Below, piece after piece: positions 8,085-17,844 of a stretch of 64,000 bases of DNA (positions within the stretch are counted from its first letter, which is position 1; every line of letters begins with the position of its first letter). The DNA lies in assembly GCF_017829975.1 (NCBI RefSeq), contig NZ_JAEEGA010000022.1:1-64000 (forward strand), written 5' to 3'. The notes beneath the pieces are model-generated. The model made no database searches. It was not told the origin of the DNA and worked only from the letters and a program-made list of their open reading frames with translations. Origin of the DNA: Vagococcus allomyrinae (GTDB lineage Bacteria > Bacillota > Bacilli > Lactobacillales > Vagococcaceae). The position numbers were made by a program, and so were the translations under genes.

Positions 8085-8113
8085 TTGACAAGTGATTTGG
8101 ATTCTGATAATAT
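8085..8113 (+). promoter_or_regulatory. Promoter of the metE T-box transcript
   Basis: TTGACA (8085-8090) is followed after 17 bp by TAATAT (8108-8113), with a TG two bases earlier. It starts the leader of metE. Confidence 0.75.
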
Positions 8114-8159
8114 GGTAAATAAGTTAAATTAAGATTAAAATTAAATGAGAAAACGTTGA

Positions 8160-8456
8160 AGAGAAAAGTACATTGCTGTGGCAGTTTTACAGAGAGTCCC
8201 GTTAGCTGAAAAGGGATAACGAAAACACAATGGAAAATGGTCTCTGAGTTGTTTGAGTGAGCAGTCTGTGTAAACTCAGAATGGGAACGCCCATTATAGC
8301 GTCAGAGTATGCGGTCCTCATTGGAGCAAGTACTTGGAGAGGCGAAGTCAGTGATGGTTTTGCGAACAAGGTGGTACCGCGTTAGTTTGTTTATCGAACT
8401 CCCGTCCTTGAATAAGTGCAGTTAGGGCATTTATTCAAGGTTGGGAGTTTTTTTGT
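8160..8456 (+). promoter_or_regulatory. T-box leader, probably Met-specific
   Basis: The T-box sequence AAGGTGGTACCGCG lies at 8368-8381. A long terminator follows: AACTCCC (8397-8403) with GGGAGTT (8443-8449), an inner CCTTGAATAA stem, and seven T. Stem I is closed by CAGAGA (8190-8195) with TCTCTG (8241-8246). An ATG just before the 3' strand (8237-8239) is the likely specifier, which fits methionine synthesis genes downstream. The exact specifier register is inference. Confidence 0.88.
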
Positions 8457-8528
8457 ATTTTAACTTATGGGAAAATACAGCGTAGAGATAAAGTGTCATC
8501 AACTAAAAAATGAAGAGGATGAGAAAAC

Positions 8529-10811
8529 ATGACAGCAATTAAAAGTTCGAATTTAGGTTACCCGCGTTTAGGTGAGAAAAGAGAATGGAAGCGTGCCTTA
8601 GAACGCTATTGGAGTGGCCAAGGATCTCAGGAAGAGTTATTATCAACTACCAAAGCATTACGCTTGGAAGCTCTCAAAAAGCAACAACTTAAAGGAATTG
8701 ACATTATTCCAGTAGCTGATTTTTCACTGTATGATCACATCTTGGATACGAGTGTAGCGTTTAATGTGATTCCAGAACGCTTTCAAACCGGGGATGGTAA
8801 TACTCTGACCACTTATTTCGATATTGCCCGTGGCAACAAAGAGGGAGTCGCCTCTGAAATGACAAAATGGTTTAATACGAATTATCACTATATTGTTCCT
8901 GAGCTTGCTGATGTTAAGCCAGAATTGAAAGACAATCGCTGGTTAACTTATTATTTGGAAGCTAAAGAAGCTTTAGGAATTGAAGGGAAGCCGGTGATTG
9001 TTGGGCCTATCACCTACTTAAAATTAGGGAAAGGTTATCAGGAAGAGGACTTTAGCGATCTATTGGGCAAGTTCGTACCTGTCTATGAACAAGTGCTAAA
9101 GGAGTTGGGTGCAGCCGGCGTTCAGTGGGTTCAAATTGATGAGCCTTATTTGGCTACTGAAGTAAGCGAAACAGAGCTGGACTATTACCGCGAAGTTTAC
9201 GCACAATTGGCCAAAGTCGGTGTTAAACTCGAACTGCAAACTTATTTTGAAAGTGTCGACCATTTAGAAGCAGTGTTAGCTTTGCCAGTAGAGGCCATCG
9301 GATTAGATTTTATTCATGATCATGGGGAAACATTGTCACAATTAAAAGAGATTGGTTTTCCATCAAACAAGATTTTAGCTGCGGGAATCATCGATGGTCG
9401 CAATGTCTGGGCCAGTGATTTGACTAAAAAAGTCGCTCTTGTAAAAGACTTGTTAGCAATTGTTAAACCAGAGCAGTTGTGGTTACAACCATCGAATAGT
9501 TTGCTGCATGTACCGATTACTAAGTCCAGCGAAGTAACATTAAATCCCGTTCTTTTAGGTGGTTTGGCTTTTGCTGATGAGAAATTAGCTGAGCTAGTAA
9601 CGGTCACCAAAGGAGGAAATCAAGGGGAGGCAACGATTGTTGAAGAGTTAGCTGCTAATCAAGCCGGGATAACAGCCCTAAATGAGTCGCCAGACCGAAA
9701 TAATCCTGAAGTTAAAAAAGCCATCGCCGGTTTATCTGCTTTAAAAAATGAGCGTCAGGCGCCGTTTTCTGAACGAATCAAAGCGCAGAAAGCTTGGCTG
9801 AAGTTGCCTTTATTGCCAACGACGACTATTGGTAGCTTTCCTCAATCACCAGAAGTTCGTCAAAAGCGAGCGGCATGGTTAAAAGGTGACTTGACTCAAG
9901 CTGCTTATGATCAGTTTATTGAAAGTGAAACAGCTCGTTGGATTGAGATTCAAGAGGAATTAGACATCGATGTGCTGGTTCATGGTGAGTTTGAACGCAC
10001 GGACATGGTGGAGTACTTTGGGCAAAAATTGGCTGGTTTTCAGGCGACTAAATTCGGTTGGGTTCAGTCTTATGGCTCTCGGGCAGTTCGTCCACCCCTA
10101 GTTTACGGCGATGTCGCCTTTATTGAGCCGATTACCGTTAAAGAAAGTGTTTACGCTCAATCGTTGACCACGCGACCAGTTAAGGGGATGCTAACGGCGC
10201 CAGTGACGATTATTAACTGGTCATTTGTCCGAGACGATGTTCCAAAAACGACGGTGGGGAATCAAATCGGTTTGGCCTTAAGAAAAGAAGTAGAAGCTCT
10301 TGAAGCAGCCGGAATTAAAATTATTCAGGTAGATGAGCCTGCTTTACGCGAAGGACTCCCTTTAAAACGGTCTCGTTGGCAAGCCTATTTAGAGGCTGCG
10401 GTCTATTCCTTTAAATTAACGACAACCTCAGTAGCCGACGACACACAAATTCACACTCATATGTGTTATGCCGAATTTGATGATGTGATCGAGACGATTG
10501 ATGCTTTAGACGCAGATGTTATCTCAATTGAGGCTTCACGCAGTCACGGTGAAATTATTTCCACGTTTGAAGAACATACCTATAATAAGGAAATTGGCTT
10601 AGGTGTTTACGACATTCATAGCCCACGAGTCCCAAGCTTAGAAGAGATACTAGGCAATATTCGCCGACCGCTAAAGGTTATTCCAGTGGAACAGTTTTGG
10701 ATTAATCCAGATTGCGGGTTAAAAACACGAAAAGAAGCCGAAACAATTGCTGCATTAGCCAAACTTGTTGAAGCAACCAAGATTATTCGTCAAGAATACC
10801 AAAACAAATAA
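8529..10811 (+). CDS. metE: Cobalamin-independent methionine synthase MetE
   Basis: Transfers a methyl group from 5-methyl-THF-polyglutamate to homocysteine. The 760-residue protein has both barrels of MetE: the N-terminal half with [20 protein letters not shown], and the catalytic half from about residue 430 ([14 protein letters not shown]). The zinc-ligand segments are [20 protein letters not shown] and NPDCGLKTR. Start ATG 8529 follows AAGAGGATGAG. It lies behind the Met T-box and is followed 21 bases later by the homocysteine methyltransferase/MTHFR fusion, which supplies its methyl donor. Confidence 0.97.
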   Translation: MTAIKSSNLGYPRLGEKREWKRALERYWSGQGSQEELLSTTKALRLEALKKQQLKGIDIIPVADFSLYDHILDTSVAFNVIPERFQTGDGNTLTTYFDIARGNKEGVASEMTKWFNTNYHYIVPELADVKPELKDNRWLTYYLEAKEALGIEGKPVIVGPITYLKLGKGYQEEDFSDLLGKFVPVYEQVLKELGAAGVQWVQIDEPYLATEVSETELDYYREVYAQLAKVGVKLELQTYFESVDHLEAVLALPVEAIGLDFIHDHGETLSQLKEIGFPSNKILAAGIIDGRNVWASDLTKKVALVKDLLAIVKPEQLWLQPSNSLLHVPITKSSEVTLNPVLLGGLAFADEKLAELVTVTKGGNQGEATIVEELAANQAGITALNESPDRNNPEVKKAIAGLSALKNERQAPFSERIKAQKAWLKLPLLPTTTIGSFPQSPEVRQKRAAWLKGDLTQAAYDQFIESETARWIEIQEELDIDVLVHGEFERTDMVEYFGQKLAGFQATKFGWVQSYGSRAVRPPLVYGDVAFIEPITVKESVYAQSLTTRPVKGMLTAPVTIINWSFVRDDVPKTTVGNQIGLALRKEVEALEAAGIKIIQVDEPALREGLPLKRSRWQAYLEAAVYSFKLTTTSVADDTQIHTHMCYAEFDDVIETIDALDADVISIEASRSHGEIISTFEEHTYNKEIGLGVYDIHSPRVPSLEEILGNIRRPLKVIPVEQFWINPDCGLKTRKEAETIAALAKLVEATKIIRQEYQNK

Positions 10812-10832
10812 AGGGAAAGCAGGTGACCCACA

Positions 10833-12683
10833 ATGGGACTAAAAGACGTATTAGGCACTAAACTATTAATAGCAGACGGAGCTATGGGCACCATGCTTTA
10901 CCAATATGGCATTGACCGATCTCAAGAAGAATTAAATTTATCTCATCCTGAGGCAATTCTGGCAATTCACCAAGCCTATATCGAAGCAGGCGCTGATATA
11001 ATTCAAACGAATACATACGGAGCTAACTATTTAAAGTTAGCCCGTTATGGCCTGGAGGAGCAGGTTCAAAGGATAAATGCGGCGGCGGTAGCGATTGCTC
11101 GACAAGCAGCTGAAGGCAGTGAAACATATGTCATTGGAACCATTGGCGGCATTCGTGGGGCGATTGATGCCAAGATCAACGAACCTTCAATGACAGATAT
11201 CGTTCGCGGCTTTAAGGAACAACTTTACAGTTTGTTGCTGGCTCAAGTTGACGGTTTGCTATTGGAAACTTATTATGATTTGGAAGAATTAAAAACTGTA
11301 TTGGCCATCGCGAGAGAAGCCACGGACTTGCCGATCATGACGAATGTTACCTTACATGAAGTCGGGTATTTACAAAACGGTCAGAGTCTGGCATCGGCCT
11401 TAGGTGAGTTGGCCGATCTAGGTGCGGATGTTGTCGGCATTAATTGTCATTTGGGCCCTCATTTTGTGGCTAAAAGTTTTCAATCGGTTCCCATACTTGA
11501 TAAGGTGGTCTTAAGTGCGTTTCCCAATGCGAGTTTTCCAGCGTTGGAAGATGGAAAAATAGTCTATGAGAATGCAGCAGATTATTTCAAAGGTTTTGGT
11601 GAACTCTTTAGGCAAGAAGGGATAGGGGTGATTGGCGGCTGTTGTGGAACGACTCCCGAACACATTGCAGCATACCGCAAAGGCTTAAAAGACATTCAGT
11701 TAATCAACAATAAGAACGTTATCCCTTTAGCGGAGGTGGCTCTTAAAAGAAACAGTCAACGACAACATCCTAGATTAATTGATAAGTTGCAGAAAAATTA
11801 CACAGTTATCGTGGAATTAGCACCACCACGCACCTTGGATACAACCTCTTTTTTTAAAGGAGCAGAGCGTTTAAAAGAAGTGGGGGTAGATGCAATTACC
11901 CTTTCAGATAATTCTTTGGCGAGTGCTCGAGTTAGCAATTTAGCATTAGCTGCGATATTGAAATATGAATATGACTTGCAGCCATTGGTTCATTTGACCA
12001 CCCGCGATCATAATTTGATTGGATTGAACTCGCAAATTATGGGGCTTCATAAGCTAGGCATTCACGATGTTTTAGCCGTAACAGGAGATCCAGCTAAAGT
12101 CGGTGATTTTCCTGGTGCTTCTTCGGTATACGATATCAATTCTTTTGAACTGATTAAATTGTTTAAAAAATTTAATGAGGGGATGTCTTATACAGGGAAA
12201 AACATGGGTGAAAAGGCTGACTTTCAGGTAGGATCTGCCCTTAATTTGAACATTCCCCGATTAGAACGGGCAGGCAGGTTACTAAAAAAGAAACAACAAG
12301 CTGGGGCAGATTTTTTTATCACACAGCCAATCTTTGATGGCGACAAAGTTGAGACGCTAAAAGAAGTCATGAAAGCGTCAGAGATTAGCATTCCAGTTTT
12401 TATTGGCGTGATTCCGCTAGTATCAAGCCGCAATGCAGAATTTTTGCACAACGAAGTACCAGGGATTGTTTTGACTGATGAGACACGTCGGCGAATGAAA
12501 GAAGCTGAAATACGCGGAAACGAAGCGGAAGTTGGAATCGAAATAGCCAAAGAGCTAATTGATCGTATTTGTCGAGAGTTTACCGGTATTTATCTGATGA
12601 CCCCTTTTATGAAATATGAATTAACGGCAGAACTGACGGCGTATGTTAAAGAAAAAAACAAGCAACAACAACAAGCACAATAA
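10833..12683 (+). CDS. yitJ: Bifunctional homocysteine S-methyltransferase / methylenetetrahydrofolate reductase
   Basis: The 616-residue protein is a fusion. Residues 1 to about 300 are a BHMT/MetH-type homocysteine S-methyltransferase (LIADGAMGTML, GINCHLGPH and the zinc pair IGGCCGTTPEH). Residues from about 320 on are a MetF-like reductase (VIVELAPPRTLDTTSFF, AVTGDPAKVGDFPG, FFITQPIFD). This matches the YitJ family of Firmicutes. The reductase half makes 5-methyl-THF for MetE; the other half can recycle homocysteine from an alternative methyl donor. Co-transcribed with metE under one T-box and ended by a terminator. Confidence 0.92.
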   Translation: MGLKDVLGTKLLIADGAMGTMLYQYGIDRSQEELNLSHPEAILAIHQAYIEAGADIIQTNTYGANYLKLARYGLEEQVQRINAAAVAIARQAAEGSETYVIGTIGGIRGAIDAKINEPSMTDIVRGFKEQLYSLLLAQVDGLLLETYYDLEELKTVLAIAREATDLPIMTNVTLHEVGYLQNGQSLASALGELADLGADVVGINCHLGPHFVAKSFQSVPILDKVVLSAFPNASFPALEDGKIVYENAADYFKGFGELFRQEGIGVIGGCCGTTPEHIAAYRKGLKDIQLINNKNVIPLAEVALKRNSQRQHPRLIDKLQKNYTVIVELAPPRTLDTTSFFKGAERLKEVGVDAITLSDNSLASARVSNLALAAILKYEYDLQPLVHLTTRDHNLIGLNSQIMGLHKLGIHDVLAVTGDPAKVGDFPGASSVYDINSFELIKLFKKFNEGMSYTGKNMGEKADFQVGSALNLNIPRLERAGRLLKKKQQAGADFFITQPIFDGDKVETLKEVMKASEISIPVFIGVIPLVSSRNAEFLHNEVPGIVLTDETRRRMKEAEIRGNEAEVGIEIAKELIDRICREFTGIYLMTPFMKYELTAELTAYVKEKNKQQQQAQ

Positions 12684-12698
12684 GACATTGTAGTGAAA

Positions 12699-12733
12699 GG
12701 AAATTGACCAGTTGGTTGGTTTTCTTTTTTTTG
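12699..12733 (+). terminator. Terminator of metE-yitJ
   Basis: GGAAATTGACC (12699-12709) pairs with GGTTGGTTTTC (12714-12724), including several G-U pairs, and is followed by eight or more T. Confidence 0.75.
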
Positions 12734-12852
12734 CTTAAAATATTAACCTTTTTTTTAGAAATAGGCGAAATTGCGAAAGAAGGCTGTCAATTCAAGGTTG
12801 AAAACGTTGTGAAATTTAATTGTTTTTCGCAAAACATTCGTTTAGTATTGAA

Positions 12853-12888
12853 GACGGATTGACTTCCGTCTGTTTACTATGCTATTTT
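12853..12888 (+). promoter_or_regulatory. Putative promoter with its -35 in the loop of an inverted repeat
   Basis: GACGGA (12853-12858) and TCCGTC (12865-12870) flank TTGACT, a good -35. A -10 TATTTT begins at 12883 with 18-bp spacing; the -10 is weak. It would drive the lipoprotein gene. Confidence 0.4.
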
Positions 12889-12940
12889 TGTAGTATCAAT
12901 TAATAAAGAATAGTTACGATTATTCAGATGGAGGAAGACA

Positions 12941-14080
12941 GTGAAAAAGAAATTAGGCGTTTTAATAGCGATGGTTGGAACAGTTTTGACATTGGCCGCT
13001 TGTGGCTCAACACCTCAAAGCCAGTTTCTTGAACAGATGGAAAAAGTTAGCAATACTAAAAATAATGCAGGGACACTAGAAATGAGTATTGCGGATTTGG
13101 AACTGGCTCAAGGGACTACAGATGATGCAGCGAATAATGCGATGATGGGAATGGTGATGTCGTCAGTTAAAGGGATGAAATTAACAGCTGATTATCAAAC
13201 GGATTCCAAAACCCCTGAAAACTTCAGTCTTAACATGAAAATAAATGCTATGGGGACTGAAATTCCCATGGAGATGATTGGGTCAATCGGAGACAAACCT
13301 AAGATGTACATGTCAACTGATGTGATGTCTTCAGTCATGGAATTAGCTCAAGCTTTTGGTGGGACTAACGTTCCCTCAATTCCAGGATTGGATCAACTAA
13401 AAGGAAAGTACATTGATGTTATGGGCTTGCAACAGGCAACAGCTAAAACGAAAACGGATGCCGATGTGAAAGAGATGAAAAATGCTCAAGAGTTTTCTAA
13501 GGCTTACCAGAAAGAAGTTGCCGCCTATATTAAAGGATTGGATAAAACGAGTTTTACCAAGAAAGACGATGTGATTTCTCATACATTTACTAAAAAAGAG
13601 CTGAGTGATATCGTAAACTTGTCTCAAAAAACAGCCAAATCAGATAAAAAGTTTGCTTCATATGTAACTGATGAGGATGTGGATTTTGACGAACTTTTAA
13701 AAGAACTCAAAGATTTATCGCTGACAGTTAAAGCCAATACTAAAACCAATGGGACCAAGATACGTGCCTTAGTTTCACTAAAAGAGGGAACAGCTGGTTT
13801 GAAATCGATCACACTCGACATGGTGATGAGCAGTAAGTCAGAGAAAGCGACAGTTAAAATGCCAGCCAAAGGCGACATTATTTCGGAAGATGAAATGAGT
13901 GAGTTGATGACGCCAGAAGCGTCAGTTCAACTGAGTGATGAAGAGTTTAAAACAATCTTGGACTCTTACAAAAAGGTCAAAGATGAGTTAAGCGATGATG
14001 AAAAAACAGAATTATTAGATCAGGCTAAAATAATCTTAACAGAGGCCCAATATAAAGAGTTGGAAGCAGCTATCAAGTAA
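12941..14080 (+). CDS. Predicted lipoprotein of unknown function
   Basis: The 379-residue product has a lipoprotein signal: MKKK, a hydrophobic core and lipobox LAAC with Cys at residue 21. The mature part is rich in Lys, Met and Asp, with repeated MSSVK/MSSKSE-type strands and a Glu/Asp-rich helical C-terminus. That resembles secreted lipoproteins with an LolA/LppX-like beta fold, but I do not recognise a defined family. It starts with GTG after GGAGGAAG. It stands alone between two terminators. Role unknown; an outer-membrane-facing or lipid-binding function would be guesswork. Confidence 0.75.
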   Translation: MKKKLGVLIAMVGTVLTLAACGSTPQSQFLEQMEKVSNTKNNAGTLEMSIADLELAQGTTDDAANNAMMGMVMSSVKGMKLTADYQTDSKTPENFSLNMKINAMGTEIPMEMIGSIGDKPKMYMSTDVMSSVMELAQAFGGTNVPSIPGLDQLKGKYIDVMGLQQATAKTKTDADVKEMKNAQEFSKAYQKEVAAYIKGLDKTSFTKKDDVISHTFTKKELSDIVNLSQKTAKSDKKFASYVTDEDVDFDELLKELKDLSLTVKANTKTNGTKIRALVSLKEGTAGLKSITLDMVMSSKSEKATVKMPAKGDIISEDEMSELMTPEASVQLSDEEFKTILDSYKKVKDELSDDEKTELLDQAKIILTEAQYKELEAAIK

Positions 14081-14086
14081 GTCAGT

Positions 14087-14132
14087 AACTCATTAAATCT
14101 ATCGATTTTCGATAGGTTTAATGAGTTTTTTT
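14087..14132 (+). terminator. Terminator of the lipoprotein gene
   Basis: A 19-bp stem (14087-14105 with 14108-14126, one G-U) begins AACTCATTAAATCTATCGA and is followed by a T-run. Confidence 0.85.
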
Positions 14133-14205
14133 ATGTAAAGATAGTCTATTATTAGCCGTTAATTTAAGGTAAACTAGGGGTATTAGCTGATATAAGGAGG
14201 AAAAG

Positions 14206-15018
14206 ATGACACGCGTTGATTACTATTTCGATCCACCTCTAATAGAGTCGTTTCATATTTTTAATTTAGGCCATGAATATTGTTTACCTGGTCATCAATT
14301 TGGGCCTCATGTTAGGGAGCATTTTGTTATTCATTATGTCATAAAAGGGCAAGGTTTTTTCGAAAAATCAGGTGTTCGCTATGAGTTGGGAGCAGGTCAA
14401 TTTTTTTTAATAAAACCAGGTGAGGTGACCTTTTACCGAGCTGACGAAGTGGAGCCATGGGAGTATTTTTGGTTAGGATTTAACGGGGGACAGACGGAGG
14501 ACCTGTTGAGCTTATTAGGCCTGTTAGACTATAATCGAGTGGGAACGGTTAAGGATCAGGGAAAGTTGACGAGTTGGATCACTGAGGCCTTAGATGCCAG
14601 TGTGACGATTGACACCAATTCTTTCTATATCCAAGGACTAAGTCAAGCCATATTTGGCGAATTCCAAGTGGAAGGCAATTCGACTTACCAAACTATTAAT
14701 CGACGGAATGTTCATATTGAGAAACTACTTAACGCCATTCACAATAATTTTGGTCGAACAGATTATTCTATTCAGGAGCTAGCTCGCACGCTGAATTTGA
14801 CGGCTCCCTATTTAACTAGTTTGACAAAGAAGGAACTGGGAAAAAATCCCAGTCAGTTATTATCAGATTATCGCTTAGAGAAAGCTCATTATTTGTTAAA
14901 AAAAACAGATATGCGAGTTAACGAAGTTGCGATAGCAGTGGGGTATGAAAGTCCCTTGAGTTTTAGTCGAGCTTATAAAAAGATGTACGGCCTAGCCCCA
15001 AGTTTTCATCAATCTTAA
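14206..15018 (+). CDS. AraC-family transcriptional regulator, probable sugar-responsive
   Basis: The 270-residue protein has an N-terminal cupin sensor domain (HFVIHYVIKGQGFFE, LGAGQFFLIKPGEVTFYRAD) and a C-terminal double HTH from about residue 170 (YSIQELARTLNLTAPYLTSLTKKELGKNP, then MRVNEVAIAVGYESPLSFSRAYKKMYG). This is the MsmR/RafR-like design of raffinose and melibiose regulators. The start ATG 14206 follows AAGGAGG. It sits 109 bases upstream of a GH4 alpha-galactosidase gene on the same strand, its probable target. Confidence 0.85.
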   Translation: MTRVDYYFDPPLIESFHIFNLGHEYCLPGHQFGPHVREHFVIHYVIKGQGFFEKSGVRYELGAGQFFLIKPGEVTFYRADEVEPWEYFWLGFNGGQTEDLLSLLGLLDYNRVGTVKDQGKLTSWITEALDASVTIDTNSFYIQGLSQAIFGEFQVEGNSTYQTINRRNVHIEKLLNAIHNNFGRTDYSIQELARTLNLTAPYLTSLTKKELGKNPSQLLSDYRLEKAHYLLKKTDMRVNEVAIAVGYESPLSFSRAYKKMYGLAPSFHQS

Positions 15019-15082
15019 ATATTGTTTGCTTTAGGATAAATTAGGTTATGTTCTTCTTGTGCTTATTTCTTTATGATAAAGG

Positions 15083-15111
15083 AACAAACATATTTGTTAC
15101 TTCAGGTAACA
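15083..15111 (+). promoter_or_regulatory. Overlapping inverted repeats upstream of the GH4 gene
   Basis: AACAAA-CATA-TTTGTT (15083-15098) and TGTTAC-TTCAG-GTAACA (15095-15111) overlap just ahead of the ribosome binding site. They are candidate operators for the AraC-type regulator or structures in the leader; no matching experiment or known motif is claimed. Confidence 0.4.
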
Positions 15112-15127
15112 CAAGGAGGAATTTTTG

Positions 15128-16438
15128 ATGGTTAAAATCGCGTTTATCGGTGCTGGTAGTACAGTTTTTGCTAAAAATGTGTTAGGAGATGCCATGCTAA
15201 CGCCGAGTTTACATCGGGCGGACATTGCGCTCTATGACATTGATGAAAAGCGTTTAAATGAGTCTGAAATTATGTTAAAGACGATTAATCAAAATTGTAA
15301 TAACAATCTGGCAAATATTCGTTCTTACGATAGCCGTATCGAAGCTTTAAGAGGAGCGGATTTCGTGATTAATGCAATTCAGGTTGGCGGGTACAAACCG
15401 AGCACAGTCATTGATTTTGAGATTCCAAAGAAATATGGCCTTCGTCAAACCATCGCAGATACACTGGGAATTGGGGGGATTTTTAGAGGGTTAAGGACAT
15501 TGCCGGTCATGTTTGCTATGGCTAAAGAAATGGAAGAAGTTTGCCCAGACGCTTGGTTGTTAAACTATACCAACCCAATGGCGATTTTAACGATGGGAAT
15601 GCTAAAGGGCACGAAGATTAAAACAGTGGGCTTGTGTCACAGTGTTCAAGTTTGTGTGCCAGACTTATTTGAGAATTTGGGAATTGCTGATAAATACGAT
15701 CTGTCGGAATTTAAGTGGTCAATTGCCGGTATTAACCACATGGCTTGGTTATTGGAGATCACCCACAATGGGGAAGATTTTTATCCGGAAATTCGTCGAT
15801 TAGCGGCAGAAAAAGCCAACCCTCATCAAGATTCGGTTCGATTTGAGTTAATGAAACACTTTGGTTATTATATTACTGAGTCAAGCGAGCATAATGCGGA
15901 GTACCATCCTTATTTCATAAAAGATAAATATCCGGAATTAATTGAAGATTTAGGAATTCCTTTAGATGAATACATTCGTCGATGTGAGGAGCAAATTGCA
16001 AACTGGGAAAAACAACGGGACGACATCGTTCATAATGGCGATTTGACTCATGAAAGAAGTAAGGAGTACGCTTCTTATATCATGGACGCTATTGTGACCA
16101 ATGTTCCCACGGTGATTGCTGGAAATGTGATGAATACCGGCTTAATTACGAATTTACCTGCGGAAGCATGTGTGGAAGTTCCTTGTTTAGTCGATAAAAA
16201 TGGGATTCAACCAACGGTGGTCGGCTCATTGCCTACCCAGTTAGCAGCCCTTAATCGGACGAATATCAACGTTCAGGAATTGACAGTTGAAGCGGCCATG
16301 ACTTTGGAAAAAGATAAAATTTACCAAGCCGCCATGATGGACCCTCACACTAGTTCAGAATTATCCCTCGAAGATATTCATCAGTTGGTGGACGAGTTGA
16401 TCGAAGCTCATGGTGATTATTTGCCAAGCTACCATTAA
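15128..16438 (+). CDS. melA: Alpha-galactosidase, glycoside hydrolase family 4 (MelA-like)
   Basis: The 436-residue protein has the GH4 layout: an N-terminal NAD-binding motif FIGAGSTVFAKNVLGD, NYTNPMA near residue 146, the metal-binding Cys170-His171 in GLCHSVQ, and His204 in GINHMAW. GH4 enzymes use NAD and Mn to cleave by an oxidation-elimination route. The alpha-galactosidase assignment comes from the ADTLGIGGIFRGLRT stretch and the AraC partner; an alpha-glucosidase or glucuronidase is less likely. ATG 15128 has AAGGAGGA 8 bases upstream; the TTG at 15125 is less well placed. No sugar transporter is adjacent. Confidence 0.87.
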   Translation: MVKIAFIGAGSTVFAKNVLGDAMLTPSLHRADIALYDIDEKRLNESEIMLKTINQNCNNNLANIRSYDSRIEALRGADFVINAIQVGGYKPSTVIDFEIPKKYGLRQTIADTLGIGGIFRGLRTLPVMFAMAKEMEEVCPDAWLLNYTNPMAILTMGMLKGTKIKTVGLCHSVQVCVPDLFENLGIADKYDLSEFKWSIAGINHMAWLLEITHNGEDFYPEIRRLAAEKANPHQDSVRFELMKHFGYYITESSEHNAEYHPYFIKDKYPELIEDLGIPLDEYIRRCEEQIANWEKQRDDIVHNGDLTHERSKEYASYIMDAIVTNVPTVIAGNVMNTGLITNLPAEACVEVPCLVDKNGIQPTVVGSLPTQLAALNRTNINVQELTVEAAMTLEKDKIYQAAMMDPHTSSELSLEDIHQLVDELIEAHGDYLPSYH

Positions 16439-16480
16439 GAGTAGGCAGATCAAAAAGTGAGTTAAAAGTTGATAAGGCTT

Positions 16481-16512
16481 AAAAGAGAGTGTAATTTTGC
16501 TCTCTTTTTTTT
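16481..16512 (+). terminator. Terminator of the AraC-GH4 unit
   Basis: AAAAGAGAG (16481-16489) pairs with CTCTCTTTT (16500-16508), followed by further T. Repeat copy A begins directly at its T-run. Confidence 0.8.
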
Positions 16513-16760
16513 GCTATAGAGGCAAGTATAAAACTTTCTATATCGTAGTTTGGATTAAGCTTTCTGAGGCAGCACTGCGCTAAGCCTCGATCTCAAGCAA
16601 TTCTAAGAGCTCTTCGACCTTCAATGCTCGACGCTTCAGCGTATAGCAATTGATGAGATCGGAACGCAGAGTCATTATTCTTACAAATTTATTTGTTAGA
16701 GAGAAAGGGACAACGAAGTAAAGCAATAAGAACAACGGCAACACCGCATTCAGCTTTGCT
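16513..16760 (-). repeat. Dispersed repeat, copy A (inverted)
   Basis: The reverse complement of this stretch matches 23219-23471. A 34-base block (16638-16671) is identical to the complement of 23335-23368, and the right-end block CCAAACTACGATATAGA with TTTATACTT is shared. The right end abuts the T-run of the GH4 terminator. One arm of the internal 18-bp inverted repeat seen in copy B is degenerate here. No ORF or transposase is present. Confidence 0.85.
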
Positions 16761-16830
16761 TAGTAGTTGCGTGGAGTATCTGCTGAAATGATTGATTTTT
16801 AGATGAGGAGAGGCGTTTACTGAAAATAAT

Positions 16831-16859
16831 TTGAAACTATGCTCAAAATCCGCTATAAT
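16831..16859 (+). promoter_or_regulatory. Promoter of the SEC-C gene
   Basis: TTGAAA (16831-16836) and TATAAT (16854-16859) have 17-bp spacing, about 45 bases before the start codon. Confidence 0.8.
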
Positions 16860-16905
16860 TATAAAGGTTCATCTAGGAACATAATTAAATTATGGAGGGT
16901 GTTTT

Positions 16906-17556
16906 ATGGCTCACAAAGATTTTTCTGAAAAGAAAATGGAAAATGTCATCAGCCAAGCCAATGAGTGGTTTGCTGCATTTAAAGAAAGTACACAATTTAA
17001 GGAGTTAAGCACTTCTGCCCAAGGGCATAGTGGTGTTGTAACGATGGCATTATCAGAATGGATGTATAAGGAAGAGTTGCGTGCTGGGCGTGAATGGACA
17101 GCGGCAACCTTAGAAAACATCTTGGTTAACGTCTTTCCTAGAGAAGTAAGTGAATACCCAGAAGTTGCCTCTGATATTTCTAGTATTTTATCTCACTATT
17201 TTACTTTTTTAAAAGAAGACAAAAAGATTGGGAATGCTGACACACTTTTACGTAAATTAGCTAAATTATCCTTTGACTCAGAGCAAACTGAGCATCCATT
17301 AAAGGGTGAGAAATCACAAGGGACTACACAAAAGGCGACTAAAAAAGAGCTTTCTACAAACTATTCACAAAGCGAAATTGCTCAATTTAATCGTTTTGCT
17401 ATGGGGAATAAAGTTAATGAAGTCAAAGAACCAGTTGTCGAAGTTACACCGGCAGAGGAGCAGACTGAAGTGATTGATATTAAGAGTAAAATTGGACGTA
17501 ATGAACAATGTCCTTGTGGCAGTGGCAAGAAATTTAAAAAATGTCACGGAAAATAA
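16906..17556 (+). CDS. SEC-C motif protein of unknown function
   Basis: The 216-residue protein has a helical N-terminal two thirds without a family I recognise, then a low-complexity linker rich in Lys, Glu and Val. It ends with the zinc-binding SEC-C motif [18 protein letters not shown], as at the end of SecA. Free-standing SEC-C proteins are often ribosome- or chaperone-linked, but no role can be assigned here. It is a single-gene unit with its own consensus-like promoter and terminator. The start follows GGAGGGTG. Confidence 0.8.
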   Translation: MAHKDFSEKKMENVISQANEWFAAFKESTQFKELSTSAQGHSGVVTMALSEWMYKEELRAGREWTAATLENILVNVFPREVSEYPEVASDISSILSHYFTFLKEDKKIGNADTLLRKLAKLSFDSEQTEHPLKGEKSQGTTQKATKKELSTNYSQSEIAQFNRFAMGNKVNEVKEPVVEVTPAEEQTEVIDIKSKIGRNEQCPCGSGKKFKKCHGK

Positions 17557-17561
17557 GAATA

Positions 17562-17600
17562 AAGAAAAAACTGAATGGTCTTTAGTTCAGTTTTTTTCTT
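17562..17600 (+). terminator. Terminator of the SEC-C gene
   Basis: AAGAAAAAACTGAA pairs with TTCAGTTTTTTTCTT, with flanking A and T runs. Confidence 0.8.
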
Positions 17601-17768
17601 ATTTTTCCATTCTCAATTAGATGTATGATTTCTCATTGGTAGTGTGGGTTAATTTGAAAGTATGGAACTCGAGTAGCAAACTTTTTGCTTGTGAATGTCT
17701 CATGGATATCATGGTTAATAGCGGATTTAGGCTGATTTTTAGTATTGGATTTGGCAATCAAATTTCTT

Positions 17769-17802
17769 TTGACAGACAAGTTATTGTTTGTTATTATAAT
17801 AA
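17769..17802 (+). promoter_or_regulatory. Promoter of ahpC with an AT palindrome at the -10
   Basis: TTGACA (17769-17774) is followed after 17 bp by TATTAT (17792-17797). The perfect 12-bp palindrome TTATTATAATAA (17791-17802) covers the -10. It is shaped like part of a Fur-family site but does not fit the 7-1-7 PerR box well. Confidence 0.6.
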
Positions 17803-17844
17803 TGTAATAAAAAATATTAACTAGTGAAAAGGAGAATGTGAATA

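Noticed and set aside
17791-17808. PerR box at the ahpC promoter
   Set aside because: The AT palindrome is there, but the second half does not match the 7-1-7 PerR pattern well enough.
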